From assembly GCA_033980235.1 (NCBI GenBank), contig CM067066.1, positions 40,729,455-40,793,454 of the forward strand: a stretch of 64,000 bases of DNA, given 5' to 3'. Shown here piece by piece: positions 13,181 to 26,300 of the stretch (position 1 is its first letter; each line of letters opens with the position of its first letter). The notes under the pieces were generated by a model, which did no database searches, had not been told where the DNA came from, and saw only the letters and a list, made by a program, of their open reading frames with translations. A program made the translations under genes and the position numbers. The DNA comes from Diadema setosum (lineage: Eukaryota; Echinodermata; Echinoidea; Diadematoida; Diadematidae).

Positions 13181-13619
13181 GCTATGACAACATACTAACA
13201 TCTGGGTAAAAATTAGTTAGGATAAGTGACATGCATGTACATGCTCGTATGAATTTGAAATTTGATGTTATTCTTAAATTTCATATTTTTAATCAATACA
13301 TGAATCTAAATACTTCAAATTGTGTTTTTTTTTTTTTTTTTTCTGGTTTCAATGACCCATCATATCAAAATTACAATTGGGGGGTCATCATCCATCATAA
13401 TGATGTATAACAGATATATACATGTAAGACGTGCATTTCTTTTTGTACATTTGCACTCTGAATCGCAATTGATGCACGCACAGAATTTAAACCTCGACTG
13501 CCGGGCCTGTATGACATCCTTTCAAGTCATATAGACTTGAAATTTGGTAGACATATTCTCCATGGTATCATAAACACAATTCCATGCACAAATTTACCAA
13601 AATGACTGTGTTAAATTTG

Positions 13620-14395
13620 ACAGTGAAACCAGGGCGCACACAGAGACTATCGAGCCTACATGTTGGGCTGTCAAGCGCACCCTTCAAGGCAGTGGAGGCA
13701 AGGCTGACATCATTAGACTGGTATCTCACATGGTTCATCTTTCATCAGCTCGATATTTAGAGGGGCAGCCTGACAATTTTTTTACATTTCTACCAAAGGT
13801 TACATCTACCTTGCAAGGCAGCTGCCAAGTCAGCCCAACTCCATCAAATTCCTCAAGATTTTCTGTTTCGTCTCACCCAAAATGTTTTCCAGTTGTCTGA
13901 TGCCCCTTACCATGAGAAGGGGGAACCCATTCTTGCATCCTTCTTTCCCAACCCCCCCCCCAAAAAAAAAAAAAAAAGCTGAAAGCTTTACAGTCTCTTC
14001 ACTTCCTCTGGGAGTGCAGACAAAAATCTCATTGCCAATCTGCTGCTCGTTCTGACTTTGGTTTCTATACATATAACGTAAACAATTATGTTATCGTCGA
14101 CTGCCCAAACACTGAATGTATCACCAAGCGGATTTTGTCATCTTTGATATGGTTGGTCGCTAGTGTAGCAGCATTTGGTAGGAATTGGTTATTTTTTTTT
14201 TGTATGATGCTGTATATTTTTTTTTATGTTAATGTAACCGGTATTTATCATTTTTGAAATATTCATAGCAAATTGTATGTTGTTTGATGTAATTGATGCG
14301 TTTCTCGATGTGATGCATTATAATTTAGCCTTCTTCGGGCTACTACTTTGCATGTTTGTTTCAATAAACCATTTTCCATTCAAATCAAATTATGA
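13620..14395 (+). mobile_element. Probable LINE 3' end remnant
   Basis: The end has a CTTCTTCGGGCTACTACTTT hairpin followed by TTTCAATAAACC and a short ATTCAAATCAAAT tail, the layout of a non-LTR element 3' UTR. Upstream, a frame open from about 13620 to 13900 continues without a start codon, but I do not recognise its protein. A G/A homopolymer run (13950-13978) breaks it. Confidence 0.4.
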
Positions 14396-14812
14396 GTTGC
14401 ACTTTCATTTTCTCTCTAGTCAACACTACTTAGAAATGTTTTAGTCCATCCTCTGACCATACAGTATACCTACTTGTTAGTTTAATAATAGAGTCCAAGA
14501 ACAATATTATAAACGCTCTGGTCCCCTGTGTCATGAACATTCACTTTCGATATATTCCTCTCAAAAAATATAACTTCACCACCGGTCACTCCTCTGGTCA
14601 CCATAGCAATACAAGATAAAGACACAAATCTCTTTCCTCTCTTAGATGTTTTGCATGCTTCTTACAACTTCTCCAAGAACATACAGTGTAATTTCATTCA
14701 CAAATTAAACAATTCATGCTCATAAATGCACCTCTTAGCCAGCTTTTGATGTGAAAGAAACGTTACCACACAAACTCGCTCAAAATCCTCTCACTCTAAA
14801 AAAAATGGGATT

Positions 14813-14853
14813 GGATTAGCGAGCTACTTTGTAAGTAATATTAACTTAACAAT

Positions 14854-14890
<37 letters not shown>

Positions 14891-15604
14891 CTTCTCACAT
14901 TCAAAACTAACTGCGACCAGCAGCCCCAAACGCGTAGCGTAATGGGGCTGCAGACTGTAGCATTCAGGATCATGACAGGGGTAGTATCGCGGATAAATAT
15001 CAACTTAAAATTGAAAAATTTCTTCAATTTGAAGACTTGCAGGTGAAGTTGAAATGTTGACAACAGGTAACGTGCAACGTTTGGTTCTGCCAATAGTCCC
15101 TTTCTGTTCGAATTGATGACTTATAAATGTGACTCAGTTGAGAGGAACCTGGGAGAGCTACACTGAATTGAAGGCCAGCGCATGCGCACACAGACATCTT
15201 ATCCGGTCAATGGATTTGAAATTAGTGTGCATGTGATGTGTGCGCATGCGCTGGCCGTCAATTCAGTGTAGCTCTCCCAGGTTCCTCTCGACCGAGTCAC
15301 ATTAAGTCATTAATTCGAACAGAAAGGGACTATTGGCAGAACCTAACGTTGCACATTACCTGTTGTCAACACTTCAACTTCACCTATAAGTCTTCAAATT
15401 GAAGAAATTTTTCAAATTTTAAGTTGATATTTATCCGCGACACTACCCCTGTCATGATCCTGAATGCTACAGTCTGCAGCCCCATTACGCTACGCGTTTG
15501 GGGCTGCTGGTCGCAGTTAGTTTTGAATGTGAGAAGGCGAGAGAGAGAGAGAGAGAGAGATTAATTGTTAAGTTAATATTACTTACAAAGTAGCTCGCTA
15601 ATCC
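14813..15604. mobile_element. Near-perfect palindrome of 792 bp
   Basis: Arms of about 370 bp run from GGATTAGCGAGCTACTTTG to its reverse complement, centred near 15208. Each arm carries a TC/GA dinucleotide run, a GCCCCAAACGCGTAGCG block and a GCGCATGCGC-type inner end. Few mismatches separate the arms, so it is young or kept alike by gene conversion. Type: fold-back DNA transposon (inferred). Confidence 0.75.
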
Positions 15605-17559
15605 ATCCTCGCTACGCGTTTGGGGCTGCTGGTCGCAGTCAGTTCAAAACCAAGGTTCCACCTCCCCGGCCCAGTCAAAATTTGACTGTGCTCAAAAAAA
15701 GCATAGAAGCCTATAGCCTGACCAGACCGCTGTGTGAAGCACAGCAGTCTGACATCTATTAGTGTTTTACGTTGTATACGATGGTCACTTTTGACGGCAA
15801 AATCACATAAAAATGTCTTTTATTTTGTATGATTTCACCAATAAGATGATTTTTACCACTCACCTACATCATATTTGCTGATGGTTGAGTTGAATTTGGT
15901 GTTTTGTTGGTATCCAGACCTTATTGTTGAATTTTTCAGAGTAGATTGTGCAATGATTCACAAAATCAACGAACTACCGTACCATGAACGCTCAACCGTA
16001 AGTACCGTGGGCGTGGTAACCGTTAGAACCGTGGTGGTGTGTTTTTTTCTTCTTTTTTTAATAACATAATTAGAAAAACAACAAGAACAACAATAATTGA
16101 TATATTCTGATAGTAGAATGTCAATAGAGTCTAGAACCTAATATCATATCAATCGATTATCATAAATCATAAAGTCGACATCAAGTTGTGAAGGCCTAAT
16201 GTTAATCATAATAACGTTAGTGCACCAGTTTTCAACAGGATCCAGATTTCGACACCCAGCAGATAATTCTTATAAAATTTTATACTCAATACAAATGTCT
16301 GACTTCAGCAATCAACCAAGTTATCAATCACATTTCTAGTCTTATATAAACACCGTTTGTCACTTGTCATCATAATCCGACGGTAGAATATTTAGGAAAA
16401 AAGCAACACAGTGTCAGCAGAATGTCAGCCATTTTTAGGGATTCAAAACAATATGACGCATATTGTATACATCGCCGTAAAATTGAATTCACCCATGCCG
16501 GTTATCTTGCTTAAGTATCAGTTTGTTTGCCAAATCTTGATGTTTGATTTCATAATCGTCTTTAGTAATTTCATGGCTGAATTCGTGATAAATGAGCAAA
16601 CTTGTAGAAAGAGTTGGCTTTGAGAATGTGGCACCAGATTTCGACATTCCATATCAAGACACGTTATAGAGGAAACAACAAGTTCTTGCGCCGGTATGAT
16701 TGCTAGTTTGCGTCCACAATGCAGTACTGTACGCGCCATGTGATTTCTGTGTGATGCGCGCTGTGATTGTGTTGAAAAATGATGCTGGGTGTCGAAATCT
16801 GATGCCAGCGACGGCGTGACGGAAATCGCTTAAAAATTGAACGCGTGTGCATTCAAATGGGAATTCGTTTAAGGCATATTATTATTGGCCTTTGTAGCTC
16901 AACTTCATATCGAAATTCCGAGGTAAAACGGTGCAGTATTGATGGTAAACAAGGAAATGTGCTAAAGTGTCGAAAACCGGTGCCCTTACTGTATGGTTGG
17001 ACCTACTACTAATCGACCGCATAATGTTTATTTGCTTGATAAGAATATTTGACACTGAAATTCACTTAAAAAACTTGACCTACGTGATTGAGAAAATCCA
17101 GCTCTATCAAATGCCGTTGTTCCTTTTTCGATTCGAAGTTTCAGTGCAAAAATATCGCCGACGAACTTGCGTGGCCTCGTTTCAGCTCCCCGCGGTAAAT
17201 CGCGTTATTAGGATCGACCGCTGTTTTTGCATTGACAATGCACGCAAACCGAGTTGTATTGAACACCGTGTTGTACGAAGCTTTTTAGAAGCCGTTTATA
17301 AACTTCCATAGACATTACATTGTGCTGTCATTACGATTCGGAGAAAATATTCATTCAAAATTTTGGTCCTTGATTAAAACCATTAATGAACAGTGAATTA
17401 TCGCGTTTTCCCACACCATCCTCATCTACATTCAAAGCCAATCCATTTTTATGTGCTTTGCGCGCAGAGAAGTGCGTACTAAGTGTTCAGTGCGCGAATT
17501 ATTATTTATACGCAGTTGGTTTCAATAAGGGTGGTCGATATGTAACGTTTAAAGTAGGG
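15605..17559. other. No supported gene; extra palindrome fragment
   Basis: Begins with a third partial copy of the palindrome arm (TCGCTACGCGTTTGGGGCTG at 15608-15627). Open frames at 15875, 16411, 16967 and 17386 are not recognisable proteins. More CpG here than upstream. Confidence 0.4.
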
Positions 17560-17700
17560 CTACCATACTAACGTTAGTTGATGTCTGTAATCACAAGGGC
17601 AGGCCCCTAACGTTAAGGCCCTAACGGTAAGTTAGATGTAACAGTTAACGTTAACCCGTGAACTGTTAACAGTTAACAGTTAGTATTCTAACACATTGTT
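17560..17700. repeat. TAACGTTA / GTTAAC word cluster
   Basis: CTAACGTTAG, CCTAACGTTAAGG, CAGTTAACGTTAACCC and GAACTGTTAACAGTTAACAG within 140 bp. Such words recur through 18600-18850 and 39990-40150. Function unknown. Confidence 0.6.
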
Positions 17701-18354
17701 ATATAATCTAACGTGTTAATAATAAATTTAATTCTATAATAACAAGAAAAATAATAATGATATTAATAACAGTAATAATAATGATATACAGACTTCTGCG
17801 GAGCACTACAGCGAGGATAGTAGCTTCGAGTTTGAAACGAGTTCTAAAGTAAAGTGACCGGTTTTTCCTGACAATATGTTCTCCATATACATTTGCCATA
17901 CTAACTGACCGAATACTACGTCTTCTTTCAATCAGTATCGCCGTTTTGATCGTGATATGAAATATCGAGTCCTAAGCAATTATTGGTACATCAGTATATC
18001 GTTCTGTTTCCTTAACAGTTTCTGCTACTTTATGCATCATCATAAGCACAGTTGGAGTTCAAATAATGGAAGCGAAATGTGGGAACTCACGATAATGTTT
18101 GTCATGAACACCACCTTCCGTTCAGCGGCTGAAAAATCGGCAACAAAGGGAAGTTTGATGCACGAGTACTGAATTCTTTACATAAAATCTATTCAGTTGC
18201 GAAAATACATATTTATTCGTAGGCAAATAAATAAGCAAATAATATATACAGAAATATATCAAGCATTCAGACCAAAACTGAGTGGTATTTTTATTTACAT
18301 GGAGCAATAAAGCCCCAGTCGCAAAAAATGTTCGTGTGATCACATCATCATTCG

Positions 18355-18575
18355 TTGCATTCGCGCTGCGCTGCCCCATGCTAGCCTGTAGCTCAGCTGT
18401 CGCTGCGCCGCGACGGGCCCGGGGGCGGGGGCCCGGGGATCTCGGCAGTAACACCCACGAAACTCCCGCACTCTCTTCAAGCTGGGCAGGCTAGCCGGCG
18501 GGCGGCGGAGTCAGGCTATCTCGCTCGCGCTCTCGGCTCTGCTGGGTGGCTGATCAGTCAGAGACAGATATAAGA
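18355..18575 (+). promoter_or_regulatory. GC-rich promoter and possible non-coding first exon of TIMM21
   Basis: A CpG- and GC-rich island in otherwise AT-rich DNA, with an Sp1-like GGGGGCGGGG core near 18420 flanked by GGGCCCG/GGCCCGGGG. A strong donor, AGA|GTAAGT, sits at 18575/18576. A matching acceptor (T-rich tract then CAG) lies at 20137, 56 nt before the TIMM21 start codon. A leader exon spliced over about 1.6 kb is inferred; a minus-strand promoter is also possible. Confidence 0.4.
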
Positions 18576-19387
18576 GTAAGTAACGAGGTACCGGTAAATT
18601 ACCCGTAATAACGCTTGCCTTTTGTAATTTCAAAAACTAAACGTTAGAGTCTAGATACTAGAATGCTCAAACCTAATGTTAGAGGTCTACATTATTGCCA
18701 CTTCATGGTCTATGACATGTAGAGTATTGTAACGTTGATCCGTAACGTTAATGACAATAATCAGACAGCTTCACTGGTACACTGCCTTCATTGACATACC
18801 GGTATAAATTTACTATAACGTTACACAGAACGTCTAAAAGTACTAGTAGGATACTGTATTAAAACTTTGTTTTGATTAGCATTCAAGCAGAGTACCATGC
18901 ACTCTCATTCTCCAGCTCCATCAGTCACTTGCACACACTATCACTGTGCAGGACTGCAGTGTCGGTCAAAATAGAATTTAGAGACCTTTAATTGCGAAGC
19001 ACACCTTCTGAAAGTCTATGGGCCTCTGAATATTTTCACTTTAAAATTTGTTATGTTGTGAGGTTCAATATGTATTGAGGGAATTGAGATTTGTGGATAG
19101 GTTTCCGTGAAGGGTAACTCTGCATGACATCCTGACAAACAATTAACTGTTACAGGTACTTGTTGAACAGTTTTTGAGATCATTTCACAAGTTCTATGTA
19201 AGAATCTTTCCAAAAATTATAGCTTGTAACACTTGCTTTTAACACTATATGCGCTAAAAGTTGACAGTTCAGTGGTCTTTTTTAAAATATATTTCATATT
19301 AATATATGTTTGTAATTTATAGAGAAAGCCTGAAATGTGGTGAGTATGAATGCACAAGAACACATTATTTTGATATTGGATTGTAAA

Positions 19388-19780
19388 AAGGGATCATATA
19401 GACTATAGTTTTGGTTGCAACCTCATTTCAGGTTTCTAACATTTTTCGGTGAGATAATGAGAAACCTCTTATGAAATATGAAAGAGCATGTAATTCTAAG
19501 AGGAATTCAACATTTATTTGATGAAAATTGGTTTTGAAATGGCTGAGATATGCAAAAAAGAGCGATCTAATAAAGTGTGGGACCCACACTTTATCACGAT
19601 CGCTTTGTTTTACTTTGTTTTTGGATGTTTCAGTCATTCAAAACCCAATTTTCATCAAATAAACTTTGAATTCCTCTTACAATGTATGCTCTGTACTATA
19701 TCATAAGTGTTTTCTTGGTATCTCACAAAAAGTTAAAAGCCCAATTTTCATCTCCACCAATACTGTACTATCCCTTTAAA
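19388..19780. mobile_element. 390-bp fold-back MITE, copy 1
   Basis: Inverted arms start at AAGGGATCATATAG and end at CTGTACTATCCCTTT, with ATGAAAATTGGTTTTGAAATGG and its complement near the middle and a TGTGGGACCCACA core. Lies in the presumed TIMM21 leader intron. Confidence 0.75.
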
Positions 19781-20193
19781 GGGTACACTTGTCCAAATCT
19801 ATTATTTCTTAGTGCACATGATCTGTAATATTTCAGAATCCCAGTGTTATCATAAGATCCATATCACATTATGTGTCTTATTATTTACATTGATGGCAAT
19901 TTTCAGTGCCATAAATTGACTTATTGAAACATCATCAAGTTGTAGTAGAATAGAAATATGTTCAGCACATAAAGTACAATTTATACAGCTGGTCTAGCTT
20001 TGGGCAACAGAAGCGTGATGATGACTGAAAAGAATCCTCAAAATCTTCCACTAGTCTCTTAGTGCTTAAATCAAGACATCAAAGTGCTCTTATTTGTTGT
20101 TTTCTTTTTTTTTTCTTCTTATCAATCAATCATGCAGTAGATCACTCTATTCAGCAGACAAACTCTTCACCTCTCTGAGGGTAACATACCACC

Positions 20194-20376
20194 ATGATTG
20201 CTGAGCTTTGGAGTAGGGGAGTGTGCGGTGCTTCCAGAATACTGCCCTTTACAGTGTCATCTGGTACAGTGTCAGGAAGGAGATGTCTGTCGGCTTTGAC
20301 CTGCCATGGAATCATTTGGAATCATCGAATAAAACTTCCATCACAGCCTGGCTCAAGACTCTCTCAGTCCATGCAG
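20194..20376 (+). CDS. TIMM21: TIMM21 coding exon 1 (presequence)
   Basis: Encodes residues 1-61, with scattered Arg, Ser and hydrophobic residues as in a mitochondrial targeting sequence. It ends CAG|GTGACT in phase 0. The exon probably begins at 20138 after a T-rich tract and CAG, giving a 56-nt leader with in-frame stops, which fixes this ATG as the first usable one. A hAT-like repeat begins about 14 nt after the donor. Confidence 0.85.
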
Positions 20377-23300
20377 GTGACTACTTTCAGGGGCAGATCC
20401 AGGAATTCTGTAAAGAGGGGGCATTCTTTACAAAATTAAAGGGAGGCGCACACACCCCTTCCCCATTTTTTTCTTTTTATTCCTTTTGTTTTAACTTTTA
20501 ATGCTTATATGTTTACATTGCTTTGTTATAGTTGTTGGGGATTAATGATTCGAATTGTTAATCTTCCTAATCTGTTCCAGGATCAAACTAAACTTGTTAT
20601 TTAAAGTGACAGAACTTTGGCAAATCGCAAGAGCAACAAGTTAGAAAAGTATTAACAATTTTAATCTGCATGAAGGTAGCTATGGTCACTGTAAAATCCC
20701 CTTGTAGTTTACAGTAGTTTAAATCAACCCATTGAGGACAGGCTGAGTTTGCTACAACGCGCATTTCCCATAGATACTTGCCCGAGTATACGCGGGACTT
20801 GTCTGAAATGGGCTAAATTTCACATAACTAATAAGAAAATGGCTCAAACCATAGCATTATTTACACTCATATTATGTTCATACCTTTTCACACCAAGTCA
20901 GGCTAATTGGTATTTTTGCTGGTTGTAGGTAAACTAAATGCATGCACATACAAACATGTACAATTAAGCTACCAATATTATTAAAAGTACATGTATATAA
21001 TATCGGATATTAGTTTTAAGTCTACCATGGGCATTGGCCAGTATAATTAACTGTTCTAGACACTGAGTCTTCACTGTCATGAGATATTCCCATTGAAATA
21101 GAAGTTCCACTTCAGATGGAAAGGTGCTCAGAGATATGAGACTGTGAAGAAAGCAAGAATGATTTGTGTGATTCAGAAAAAAACTGTAAAGTAGATGATT
21201 TTGTTTTGTAATAAATTCCAGGTTTCCTCAGAGGGTGCATCATTGGCAAAGTATCCAGAGATGTGCAGACAGTGTAGTCCACTGCTCCATCCTTCTAATA
21301 TTACCATGGTAACCGGCATTGCTACAGGGAGGAGATGCCTTGTCCAGTCCTCTGCCATCAGGCAACAGAGGAAGGCTGTGGTTGAAAAGAAGTCCACCTC
21401 AGGTGGGCAGCAACTGACCATTGGCCAGAGAGGTAAGGACTTACTTGGTTAAAAAAAAAATATATATATATATATATATATGTCTGTATTATGCATTTAA
21501 GTATTATCTGTCATTCAAAAGCTCCTGTGACTCAATGAGTTTAATGTGCATTACATGATTAGAGATATTTATTAGCAAACTTCACAACTGTAGGAAAAAC
21601 TCAGTGATTCAGTAAATCATATTCTTCTTTCACTGTAGTTACTGTCAGTTATGCTTATGCAGAGGGTGCTGTCTTGCAGTACTGACACTATTTTTGACAT
21701 TCACTAATATTTGCCTTGATTTGCTGAGTTTTCATCTGTGCATCATCTGTTTCATTCACCGAGGTTTTGTTTGTTATGTCATCCCCAGCCAAAGAAGTAA
21801 CTTTTGCAATACAATGTTGTTTAAAATATGAACCACCACCTTTGGAAAAATTAAAGGATACTTTTGGTTACTATGACAGTCTTCTGTTGGACTTTTTAGA
21901 CACTTGTTCTCTTGGAATCATAATCTCTCCTTCAAGCTGAAAGGTTGCTGCTACTTATTTGCTGGTGATGGTAATGGTGATCTGTATTTTTTAGACCTAA
22001 TTTGTCACCTGAAATTCTTAGCTCTTTTCTACTGCATCCTGTTTGTAAGGTTCTTTAGATCCAGATCAGGCTTAAAAAGGGGGGGGGGGGAGACTTCGCA
22101 AGCTGTTGAAATAGTCCAGAGCCGCTTTTACACTTACTAACATCGCAATTTTTAAAATCGCGATATTTTGGTCCACCGTTTACACTTGCGCAAAAGCATG
22201 CGAAGTTTGAGCTTCACGAAACATCGCGATTTTTTGGTCGGTAGTGTGCATGCGTAATTTACTTCTTTTCAACACGGTAGCTGAGTGGAAGCGTGCGCCA
22301 TTCTGTTCGTTTTCACTGCAGTGCAGTATACACGTATTTTGATCACAGCTAGCTGGTTGGAATGTTGAGCCAGGGCTTTTTATCAGTACAATGCACACAT
22401 AAATTTGTGCTTCTCGAGACTGTTTAAACTATAGAGCTTGCTATATTTAGATCACATACGTAGTAGGTGTGTAAAACTTCATCTACAGCAGCATTCAGGA
22501 GGATCATTTGAAATTTTGCCGATATGACGAAAGTGAGAAGTAGGACTTGGAGGTTCAGACTGGTATTTTATCAGGCGACAGCAAGAACTCACACTTGTTA
22601 CGTACTCCTGTATTCCACAAACAACGTATATCGAGAGCTAGTAGGGCACTCCCACAATCTGAATCAACGCATTTTCTGGGAGAACATTATTTTTTAAGTC
22701 GTCATGGGGTGATGATACGTGGTTGGAGAACTTCAGGTTTGCTACTAGTAGTAGTTTTCACGTACTAGTTTCATCAGGGAGAGGGAGGTGAGAGACCACG
22801 AGCAGATCGAGGGTCGGCCGTTTAGACCTGTACACAGCTGTCTATACCGTGTGTACATACTCTCTACACGTTCCAAAGAGGGATCGGGAGCGCGCATAAA
22901 CTCCCGGTGCAATCCGATACCGAAAGTCACGTGATGAAAAATCGCGATATTTCTACAACTTGGGTTTACACTCGCTAACTTCGCCTCAAACTTCGCGATG
23001 TTTCGAAAAATCGCACTCCAGCTGGCAATTTTTCTGGCGATGTTTCGAGGGCGTTTGGGTGTAGTTGCTTAGCAACTTACACCCAAATGTCGCGATTTTA
23101 GAAAAATCGTGATTTTTCCAAGCAAGTGTAAATGGGCCTCAGCACACTGATGTAGAGCATGAAGAATTAAGAATGTATGTAATGTCCTTGATATTAATGT
23201 CTTTGACAAGTCCGCTGCCTTGGGAGTGTAGCTGGTAAAGTAATGGTAATTATTCCCAGAGCATTTTGTGAGACATTATTTTTTTTCTCTCTTTTCATGC

Positions 23301-26300
23301 ACTATTCTTTATTATGCAAAGTTGCACAGACATCCAAGGATGTATCGTATGCAGGCATCATTGTCTTGGGCATAGGCGTGACAGGTAAGAAGACCTCACA
23401 TTCTAAAGAAATGTGTTTTTCGTGGAATTTTATTTCAAACCACTCTTTGTCTGCACATTATAAGATCAGATCACTTGTAAAGGCAAGGTAGGAAGAGCTA
23501 ATATCTGTGATTGAAGGTTCTAGGATTAGGATACCTCAGAGAAAGCAAAGACAAATCCACAACAGAAGATTTTCTCCAGTAAGATCAAAATTCTGTTATA
23601 AAGCTTCCCAGATTGAAATTAAAACGAGTTGATTTCTCTTTATCTGATCACACTATCCAGTGATGCACCTTATATGTTTTGTTTTGTTTTTCTTTCTTTT
23701 TTAACATTTTTACATATATGTCAAAATGGAGAAAGGATGCCTATATTTTGATTTTCATTTTATTCCAGTTCTTTAAAGAATATAAAATCACTGAAAAGCT
23801 ACTGTTTAAAATATATGTAGTTATTTTTTCTACAGCATTAAAAATAGAGTAAAACAATAATTCAATGAAATGACAGATTTTTAGTTGGTACCCTAGGGTA
23901 CCAAATACCACATCAAATATAGTACAGAGAACATTGTTTATAGAAAGTGCTATCATTGGTTTTAGGAGTACATCTAATCAAGTAGCTCCATATGTTTCAT
24001 TTATTTTTTGATAGGGCTCATGTTCTACACTGTTGGAAAAGAACTGTTTTCATCAAACAGTCCAAATGGTATATACACCAACGCTCTGAAGCTCTGTAAG
24101 AATAATGTTCAGGTAAGTGCACTTTTCTTGTCAAAGCATGATTGCACATGTAACAATACCTGACCCCAGCCCTGGTCAGGTCCATTCAATTTGCCCAACT
24201 CTCCCACTGACTATCAGTGAAAGCCCAAATAGGTACAGGTTAAAAATTGTGGGCAACATTGTACTTTTGGTGTGTGAGTTCAACAATAATGAAATAAAAC
24301 ACTCAGTATGTGGACTGCTTGAATTTTACCCTAATTTGTGGCCAGAGGAAAAAAAAAAAAGATACTTGCTTGTTTTCATTTCTAATTTTCTTGATAAACA
24401 CATGTATAAACCACTGAAAAATGCACATTTTTAGGTTTTACAAGGTTTGATTTCATGTCTCAGCAACATGCAGGTACTGAGGGCAAAATGCTTATTAGGT
24501 TGTTCATTGTTAGTACAATAAAATGAGAATTTCAAGCAGTAATTCTAGTCATATTCTGGAAATTTCTATCAGAGTAGGCAAAAGAATGAGTTGGGAAAAG
24601 CTGTTTGATATCCAGATAGCTCATTTACAAAAAAAGGCGGCTCATTTTCATCCATACATGCATGCTGAAAATCGCCATATTTCCCAATGATAAGAATGCC
24701 TTTCTAGTTCACCTCATCATCTTACTGCATGCTGTGCCTTGAGCATTTACGGTGTGCGTATGCACACCTCAAATATGTGCAGCTTGATGAACTCTCGTTT
24801 GTTGGCCATGTTTGCCAATGATAATCCATCAAAAACTTTTTTTTTAAAATTCCTGGATCTAGACAGTGGTCCGGATCTTTACAAAAGTTTCAAATTTTAC
24901 TCCGAGGCCTTGATCCATGTCAAGCTGCTGCTTACGATCGTGGTCTCCTGCTTTTCCATTATTGTAATTGATAAAGATGCTTATTTTTAAAATCAATTTA
25001 TTCAGATTTCCCTTTTTTATTGAAGAAATTTGTTTATTGTAACGACATGAAATATTCTGAATAAATAATCAGTTATTATTTACATAATTTACAACTACTA
25101 ATTCCATGATTCCCTTCTGAACATTTTTTTTTTGTAAGTGATATTATGCTATACGTCTCATACATTGAATAAACTGTCATTTTCACAGTGTATGTATATA
25201 TGTACTTCAAATTAATTTGTAAGACAGAATGCTGACTGATACGTCGTGTAATGTTAAATATGCATTCTTTTGTTCTGTGTGATTTGGAAAAAGGCAGAAA
25301 TAAAACCAAACCAAACCAAACTTTAATCATCTGCTCCTTGTGTCACAATCAACTTTTCCTGTGTGTTTCATCCAAATCCATATATAACTTTTTCAGTTAT
25401 TTTGCAAACAGACAAATAAAACAGTGCCGGCAACAATATAACCTCCATGGTGGAGGTAAAGATTAGTCAAAGTCAGGATACTATTGATTTGTGACACAGA
25501 AATGCATTGGTTTGATTTTGGTATGAACGTGGTCGGTCGAACTTTTTTGGTAAAATTTTGTAATTTGATAATAAATTAGCTGTCCTCTCATTGAAGGCAG
25601 AATTACACAAATTTCGACAGATCATTTTGACAAAAAATTTTGATGATTGCTTTGGTGTGTACACTAACAATTATATGGAGTAAAGACAGCATGGTATTGT
25701 TAGGTATGCCAGTCCATATCATAGTGTCTTATGTTGTGATGTCACAATGTCTTGTTCGGATTCATGTATTCATGGCACACTTTTACAGATCCAAGATGCT
25801 CTTGGGACACCTATCAAGGGATATGGAGAGATGACGAGGAGGAAACGAAGGAGACATGTCAGGTAAGCTATTGATGAGTCATCTTGACACATCGCCTAGC
25901 AATAGACATGATGTAGCACATGTTTATGAAATGAACTGGTCTTACCGTGAAGGAGGTAGGGTTAGAGGTTTAATGGGGAAGAGGAATTGAAGGCAGTTTT
26001 AAGCCATACTACATTGAAGTTTTGATGGATTATTGTATCATAAAATGCACTTTTGGTGTCTTGTCAGGATCAGTTGGAAACTCCATGGAGTATGAACATG
26101 TTTATTGGTACTTGTAAAATAGTCTCAAAGATGAATCATAATCAGGAGAAGCTAATAACTGGCTGAACAAACCAGGACACATTTTGTGTCTCAATACTTG
26201 AGAAAATTTAGTGAACTTTATTCTTTCTATTGCTCATTTTCAATGCATTAGATAATGAAGTGCTGTTCTTCTTTGCTTTGTTTTCCTTTTTACTCTGAAG

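Noticed and set aside
16967..17311. 114-codon frame on +
   Set aside because: No recognisable domain, no supporting splice sites, and start context unremarkable; kept only as unassigned DNA.
18122..18494. Overlapping frames through the GC-rich island (Arg/Pro/Ala-rich)
   Set aside because: Composition follows the CpG island; a promoter and leader exon explain the region better.
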